Made by a program: the position numbers and the translations under genes. Of a stretch of DNA of 10,865 nucleotides, positions 6,252 to 10,865 are shown in pieces. Position 1 is the stretch's first letter; each line of letters starts with the position of its first letter. Origin of the DNA: Hamiltosporidium magnivora (Eukaryota; Microsporidia; Dubosqiidae); the NCBI GenBank assembly GCA_004325065.1, contig PITI01000561.1, forward strand, positions 1 through 10,865, given 5' to 3'. Below the pieces are notes generated by a model. It saw nothing but the letters and a program-made list of their open reading frames with translations. It did not search any database and had not been told where the DNA came from.

Positions 6252-8606
6252 TCAATAAATGTTAATAAAATCAAATATTATGTTTTCTTCGCGTAGAAAC
6301 CTCAACAAATTTTTCATATTTGTTTTTTCAAACATTTTTTTCGAAGAAAAATGAAATCTTTTTAATGGAATCGATATAAAATCTGCTCGAATTTTATGAT
6401 ATTCGGAAAAATGAATTGATAAAATTTTTAGATTTATAAAGCTTTTTAAGTATTGAATATCATTTGAATTCAGCTTAACATATTCCAAGTTTAAAGATTT
6501 TAAAGATACCAAAAATTTACAATCTTCCCCGAGTTTGCAGAAACCACTATCGACGAATTTACACTTAAAGAGATCCAATTTTTCTATAACCATAAATTGT
6601 TTTATTCTATTTAAGTCATTTATCTGTAAAATACTATTTCGGTAAGAAAATGTTCTCAATTTTAAATCCCAATTTTTGTTCAAATATGCCAAACCACAGA
6701 AATATGATTTTGAACCAAAAATAGATAAACCTTCCAAACAATTTAGTTCGCTGAAAATATCAAGATCTGAAAATATTTTTAAGTTACTGATATCTAAATG
6801 TAATATCTTAAGATTCTTTGATTTAAATTCTATAGGTCTTAGTCCTGCTATTGAACCAATATAACAATCTTTTACTTCAAAAAGTTCTAGGTTTTCACAT
6901 TTACATATTTCTCTTAGAGTATTTTCACTGATATGCAAACTATTTAAATATAATTCCGATAAAACTTTGTAATTATTTATTGAATCAAGATCGAGGCTTT
7001 GTCGATGTGAGTATGAATTGTTGAAATGTAAAAACTCAATTTTTTTATTTTGAAACATACATTTAAAAAAATCGCAATTTAACTTGTCTATATCGATTGA
7101 AAAACTTTCTAAATTTCCCATCCTTTGAATCGCTTCAAGTAAATATTTATCAAAATTAAACGCAGATTGATAAAACGAAAGCTTTAGAATCTTTAGGTAA
7201 GGGAAATATTGCAAAATTCTGCCAAATTTTTTACAGATTTTATACCTATGAAAATTGATTTCTAGATGAGATACAACAACAGGCGAATCCAACTTCATAA
7301 ATTCTTGAATAAAATTATCAGCTTCGAAGTTCGAATTATATGAAAATATAACTTTATAAGTATTTTGCTTTTTAGCAAAACATGACCACCAAGAAAAACT
7401 CATTTCTACGTTTTTAAATTCTATATATTCCAATGTTTCATTTGTTGTTAGGTACGCCCCAATGAAAGAATTATTTGTTTCCACATTATCTAATACCAAT
7501 CCTTTGAGTTTCCATTTCTGTAGAAAATAACCGAAGTTTTCATCATCGATATCCATATTCTTCAAACAAAAATATTCTAAATTATGATTGATAGCCAGAT
7601 CTAATTCATTAATCATTATTCTAATTGATTGCGAAAAATTTGAAATCATTATTGCCTTAAAAATACGTAACGGAAAAAACAAAGCATGATTAATGGCTCT
7701 AAATGCTGATATTTTAAATGCATCCAGTATTAAAGATTTTATATTGAGTTCATGTAACAAAATTTGGAATGTATATAAAATGTTGCGATTCCTAAATATA
7801 TTTTCTAGAACACAAAATAACTTGTGGTCGTTAATAATCAAACTTTTATATGGAATATGTTTATTAAAAATGGTATCATCAATTATTCTTTTGGTGTTTA
7901 TTGAGATAACCAAATTTTCGTTAATAAAATCGTGTTTTATCATCAGATAATCGAGAAACGTGCCGATCAGAAGTTTTTTTACATACAAATTCCACGAGAC
8001 CAATTCATTTTGACTGAATAAATCACCAAGTTTTAAATCTTCTCTTATTGAATTATTGGTAAATTGTTTAAAAAAAATTCTAAAAGAGATCCCACGTATA
8101 AAATCAGATATGTTTTTATTTTCTATAGCTTTAAGGGATCTTAAAGTCAGCAAAAGACAATTTAAATAATCAATATTTGCTTCATCGGGTATTGATGAAA
8201 TATCATTTAAACTCTTTAAAATATAAGCTAAGTTAAAATTACATTCAATTCTTGTACTTAAATTTTCATATATTGGATACTCCAAAACTGATTTCAAAAG
8301 TTCAAAATTCACAAAGTTATTTTTTTTATAAGTGAAAACCCTATGTAATTTATTTTCAGATTTTAGATTTGAATTATTTAAGACATTCATATAGAAACAT
8401 TCATGAATGGTTCCTATCGTTTCTAACTTATCTTCTATTTCTTCATAAAATAAAATTTCGCGATCTTTATTTGTTTCAATTAAATAAATGAACTTTTTTG
8501 CTGCAATAAAATCGGAATTTATACTCATATACAATATGAGAACCCAAATATATAATATTTTCGAAATTAAAGGTATTTTTGTCATAAAAAAAGCGTAACT
8601 AATCAT
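6252..8606 (-). CDS. Secreted or membrane-anchored leucine-rich-repeat protein
   Basis: The product has 784 residues from the ATG at 8606. A TTG at 8657 would add 17 residues but is not a credible start here. An ATG at 8585 (777 aa) is an equally good alternative and gives a more classical signal peptide (MTKIPLISK, then ILYIWVLILYM). Residues about 11-27 are hydrophobic, with possible cleavage near IAA-KK (residues 34-36). Residues about 45-335 match no domain I recognise. From about residue 343 to 755, roughly 17 leucine-rich repeats follow, of form LxxLxL/F, spaced 22-31 residues. Examples are LEYFCLKNM (343), LKGLVLDNV (367), LKILKLSF (471), LSELYLNSL (549), LKILHLDIS (599), IEKLDLFKC (674), LKSLNLEYV (702) and LKILSIHF (726). 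Such repeats form curved binding surfaces. Secreted LRR families are expanded in several microsporidia and are thought to act at the host interface; that role is inference. No kinase or ubiquitin-ligase domain is visible. Confidence 0.85.
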   Translation of the reverse strand: MISYAFFMTKIPLISKILYIWVLILYMSINSDFIAAKKFIYLIETNKDREILFYEEIEDKLETIGTIHECFYMNVLNNSNLKSENKLHRVFTYKKNNFVNFELLKSVLEYPIYENLSTRIECNFNLAYILKSLNDISSIPDEANIDYLNCLLLTLRSLKAIENKNISDFIRGISFRIFFKQFTNNSIREDLKLGDLFSQNELVSWNLYVKKLLIGTFLDYLMIKHDFINENLVISINTKRIIDDTIFNKHIPYKSLIINDHKLFCVLENIFRNRNILYTFQILLHELNIKSLILDAFKISAFRAINHALFFPLRIFKAIMISNFSQSIRIMINELDLAINHNLEYFCLKNMDIDDENFGYFLQKWKLKGLVLDNVETNNSFIGAYLTTNETLEYIEFKNVEMSFSWWSCFAKKQNTYKVIFSYNSNFEADNFIQEFMKLDSPVVVSHLEINFHRYKICKKFGRILQYFPYLKILKLSFYQSAFNFDKYLLEAIQRMGNLESFSIDIDKLNCDFFKCMFQNKKIEFLHFNNSYSHRQSLDLDSINNYKVLSELYLNSLHISENTLREICKCENLELFEVKDCYIGSIAGLRPIEFKSKNLKILHLDISNLKIFSDLDIFSELNCLEGLSIFGSKSYFCGLAYLNKNWDLKLRTFSYRNSILQINDLNRIKQFMVIEKLDLFKCKFVDSGFCKLGEDCKFLVSLKSLNLEYVKLNSNDIQYLKSFINLKILSIHFSEYHKIRADFISIPLKRFHFSSKKMFEKTNMKNLLRFLREENIIFDFINIY

Positions 8607-10573
8607 ATAACTTAAAGAAAGGTCAATATTTTTTATATAAAAATATATTCTCTTCAAAGTTTTTTATCATTGATAAATTAAATAAAAAAATCCTGCAAAA
8701 TATTTTTTTCGGGAGTTATACCTTAGAAAATGAAATTCAAAAGATTCGAGGTATACTCCTTAAGTTTTTTTGCAGACTCTTTCAAATTTTTATTTTAAAA
8801 TTGTTACATTAAAGTTTTTAACAGTAAATTTATATATAAATTAAAAAATTAATATATGATATATTATATTTTGAGTATTCTAGATTTTGGTGCCAAACCT
8901 TTTTGTATTGCTCTTATAAAAATTTTAAAAGAGTATGTATCGAGTTTTAGCATGGCAAACATGTTTGAATGAGTCATAAATAGAAAATGTAACTTTAGCC
9001 ATATTTTACACAGAAATTTTAAAATTAACATTTAATTCGTTAAAGACTATCTCAAAAATATCTGTACCACCAGATTTTTCGTTTAAGAAAAGAAAACGTA
9101 TAATACACAAGTTTTTTCGACAGTGTTAAATGAAAATACTTTATACAAGGTTAATATAACTGCAATTTGGCATTACAAGCAAAAAAAAGATTCGCCAGTC
9201 AATTTAGCCGTTTTACTCTTCTATATATCAATATACCACTGAAAAATGACACAGTTGCTGTATAGAAGAGATTATTGATAAAATAGCCATATGGATTTTT
9301 TCGAATTTAAAGCTAGAAGAATACTCTTTTAATTTATTAAATTCTTCCTCATTTATTTATTCGTAAAATTAATTTCATAACCTCACTTTTTCATATCTTT
9401 AACATTTTTTATTTAATCAACAACTTTTTGTTTTCATTTCGCTTCGATAGAAAACCTATAAATTTCATTCGTAAACATTTCTGACTTTAGCTACATTTGA
9501 GCATCCAAAAAAGGTAGATTTGGGTCGTATTGGGCGGGGTTTCTATTTTAATTATATTAAAACTTGCTTTAATAAGGATTGCTTTTTTTAAATACATTCT
9601 TTTAATATTTAAACCACTTTATTAATATTTATTGTGGTTTCCTGCTGCGGGTATGTCATTCAATTTATTATGTAAAATATTCTTTAATTTACTTGTTTAA
9701 ACTTCATTCTTCTTTATTAATATGCTTTGAATATTATTGATTTTTTTGCCTCACGTTCCCCAATAACACAAAATAAAACCTGCGCTACTCTTTTCCGCAG
9801 TTGTTTCTCACTTAACTTCTCTCAGTATAATAAAATAATATGTTTTGAGCGTGTTCTGAGCACCAGTAATCAAAATTCTAACTAAATATTCAAACATATT
9901 TGTAGTATTTTAGAACTCAACTTATAGTATTTTGTTACAATAGCTTCCATGATTATCACATAAGAAGCATGACCACACTTAATTTATAAAAAAAACTAAC
10001 GCCATCTGCCAATAGATAATATTTCTTGGCCTTCTATGTTTCGACTATTCGAAGTGAATTTTGGCAAGTAATTACTACATCAGTATGAACATATTATTAA
10101 TCCTTTGCAAAACAAACATTTTAGTCTGGTATTCAGAATTTCGGCATCGGCTATATTCTTATATTCCCTCTTATCTTTACACGCTAGTTATGAATTTTTT
10201 TTACTGAGAAACTCGTATTCGTTTTGAAGACTTACTTCTATATATATTTAGCAAGACTAAATCTATGCATCTCACGATTTCATGTGTCATCATTTATAGT
10301 CATGAATAAGATATGTTTTCACATTTCATCACCAGTTAATCTACTGCTTTTTAGACTATTGATGTTTGGGCACATACATTCTGCTAACCCGATAAATTAT
10401 GTTACTCGATAAGCATAACACTGCTTCACAAGCGGTCTTAAAATACCGCTTTTTAGTATACTAAGCATAAATAACACCAACAAGCTCATTTCTTCCAACA
10501 TCACTGAACTTTTGATGATGTTTTCATTCTTCTATTTCGTTATGCAATTCGGCTACCCGAGTGTAGAATTCTA
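8607..10573. other. Intergenic region, possibly with decayed minus-strand coding sequence
   Basis: Positions 8607 to about 9700 are AT-rich, with no gene seen. This part should contain the LRR promoter, but no clear box is visible. From about 9717 to 10573 GC rises somewhat, and one minus-strand frame has long runs with few stops. The run 10571-10359 has two internal stops, and 10238-9717 has seven in about 173 codons. A different minus frame covers 10357-10240. Residues such as EKQLRKRVAQVLFCVIGERE (about 9810-9750) look protein-like. This may be a decayed gene continuous with the frame at 10574-10865, but the stop deficit is modest and could be chance. A 7-bp hairpin with AAGCGGT and ACCGCTT arms lies at 10430-10451. 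Confidence 0.4.
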
Positions 10574-10865
10574 TTATATAATTACAGGTTCGTGGATTTC
10601 CTTATAAAATATAAATTTATATTTATTAAAACCCCATTCGTAGAATACGGAAACAAAATAACTGGTAATACTATAAATATCTTTTTTTGGAAAACCACCT
10701 CTTTGGTTAAACCAATTAACATACCCTTTAATTAAATGATACAGCCTGTCTCTATCAAAGATATATCTTATCCAAATGTCATGTGAGATGTTACGACACC
10801 GATATTGTACGGATTCCTCATTTGTTAGCTTTTTAAACCAAAATTTTACTTTTAAAATAGTTTTT
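10574..10865 (-). CDS. 3' end of an unrecognised gene, truncated by the right edge
   Basis: An open minus-strand frame enters from the right edge (first full codon at 10864) and runs 96 codons without a stop to TAA at 10576-10574. No ATG occurs within it, so its start must lie outside the window. First codon positions are purine-rich, with GNN codons common, and the residues look like a folded protein: FWFKKLTNEESVQYRCRNIS, then WIRYIFDRDRLYHLIKGYVN, then EWGFNKYKF. No family is recognised; the Trp and aromatic content and the charge suggest a soluble protein. At this composition a run of this length is uncommon but not impossible by chance. Possible coding remnants continue in other minus frames downstream, so this could be a pseudogene with a frameshift near 10575-10600. 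Confidence 0.4.
   Translation of the reverse strand, partial: KTILKVKFWFKKLTNEESVQYRCRNISHDIWIRYIFDRDRLYHLIKGYVNWFNQRGGFPKKDIYSITSYFVSVFYEWGFNKYKFIFYKEIHEPVII

Noticed and set aside
6676..6864. 62-codon plus-strand open frame
   Set aside because: It lies wholly antisense within the LRR gene, whose repeats are clearly coded on the minus strand.
7693..7950. 85-codon plus-strand open frame
   Set aside because: It is antisense to the LRR coding sequence, a shadow of its codon bias, with no protein-like features of its own.
10224..10412. 62-codon plus-strand open frame
   Set aside because: It opens with TTG, has no recognisable features, and overlaps the better minus-strand coding-like signal.
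10430..10451. Hairpin AAGCGGT / ACCGCTT followed by T-rich sequence, resembling a bacterial terminator
   Set aside because: The organism appears eukaryotic, no gene ends just upstream on the plus strand, and the stem is only 7 bp.

Overview
The window looks like nuclear DNA of a microsporidian with an expanded, gene-poor genome. The support is very low GC content, intronless genes, a compact TRM7-type tRNA methyltransferase, a secreted leucine-rich-repeat (LRR) protein of the kind amplified in many microsporidia, and long AT-rich stretches without genes. Hamiltosporidium or Edhazardia would fit the composition and gene density, but the genus is inference. There are no bacterial features (no Shine-Dalgarno sites, operons or rho-independent terminators), so TTG or GTG starts are not credible and all starts are placed at ATG.

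Layout. 1-277: AT-rich non-coding. 278-1008 (+): a signal-anchored hypothetical gene, broken by a frameshift in an A7 run and an in-frame TAG, probably a recent pseudogene. 1009-1640: non-coding, with one doubtful 42-codon ORF. 1641-2456 (+): TRM7, intact and the only confidently named gene. 2457-6251: a 3.8-kb gene desert with an 11-bp tandem repeat (2958-3061) and two diverged direct copies of a GC-rich sequence (about 3871-3986 and 5165-5400). These copies look like retroelement 3' tails; the longer one includes a 95-nt segment that can fold like a cloverleaf. 6252-8606 (-): a 784-aa protein with an N-terminal signal or anchor and about 17 LRRs. 8607-10573: AT-rich, no intact gene, possibly decayed minus-strand coding sequence at its right end. 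10574-10865 (-): a clean 96-codon open frame running off the right edge, possibly the 3' end of an unrecognised gene.

The genes do not form a pathway. TRM7 is a housekeeping tRNA-modification gene. The LRR protein is probably secreted or membrane-bound and could act at the host interface. The broken signal-anchored gene and the retroelement tails suggest an accessory region where genes and mobile elements decay. I found no tRNA or rRNA gene, CRISPR array or complete transposon.
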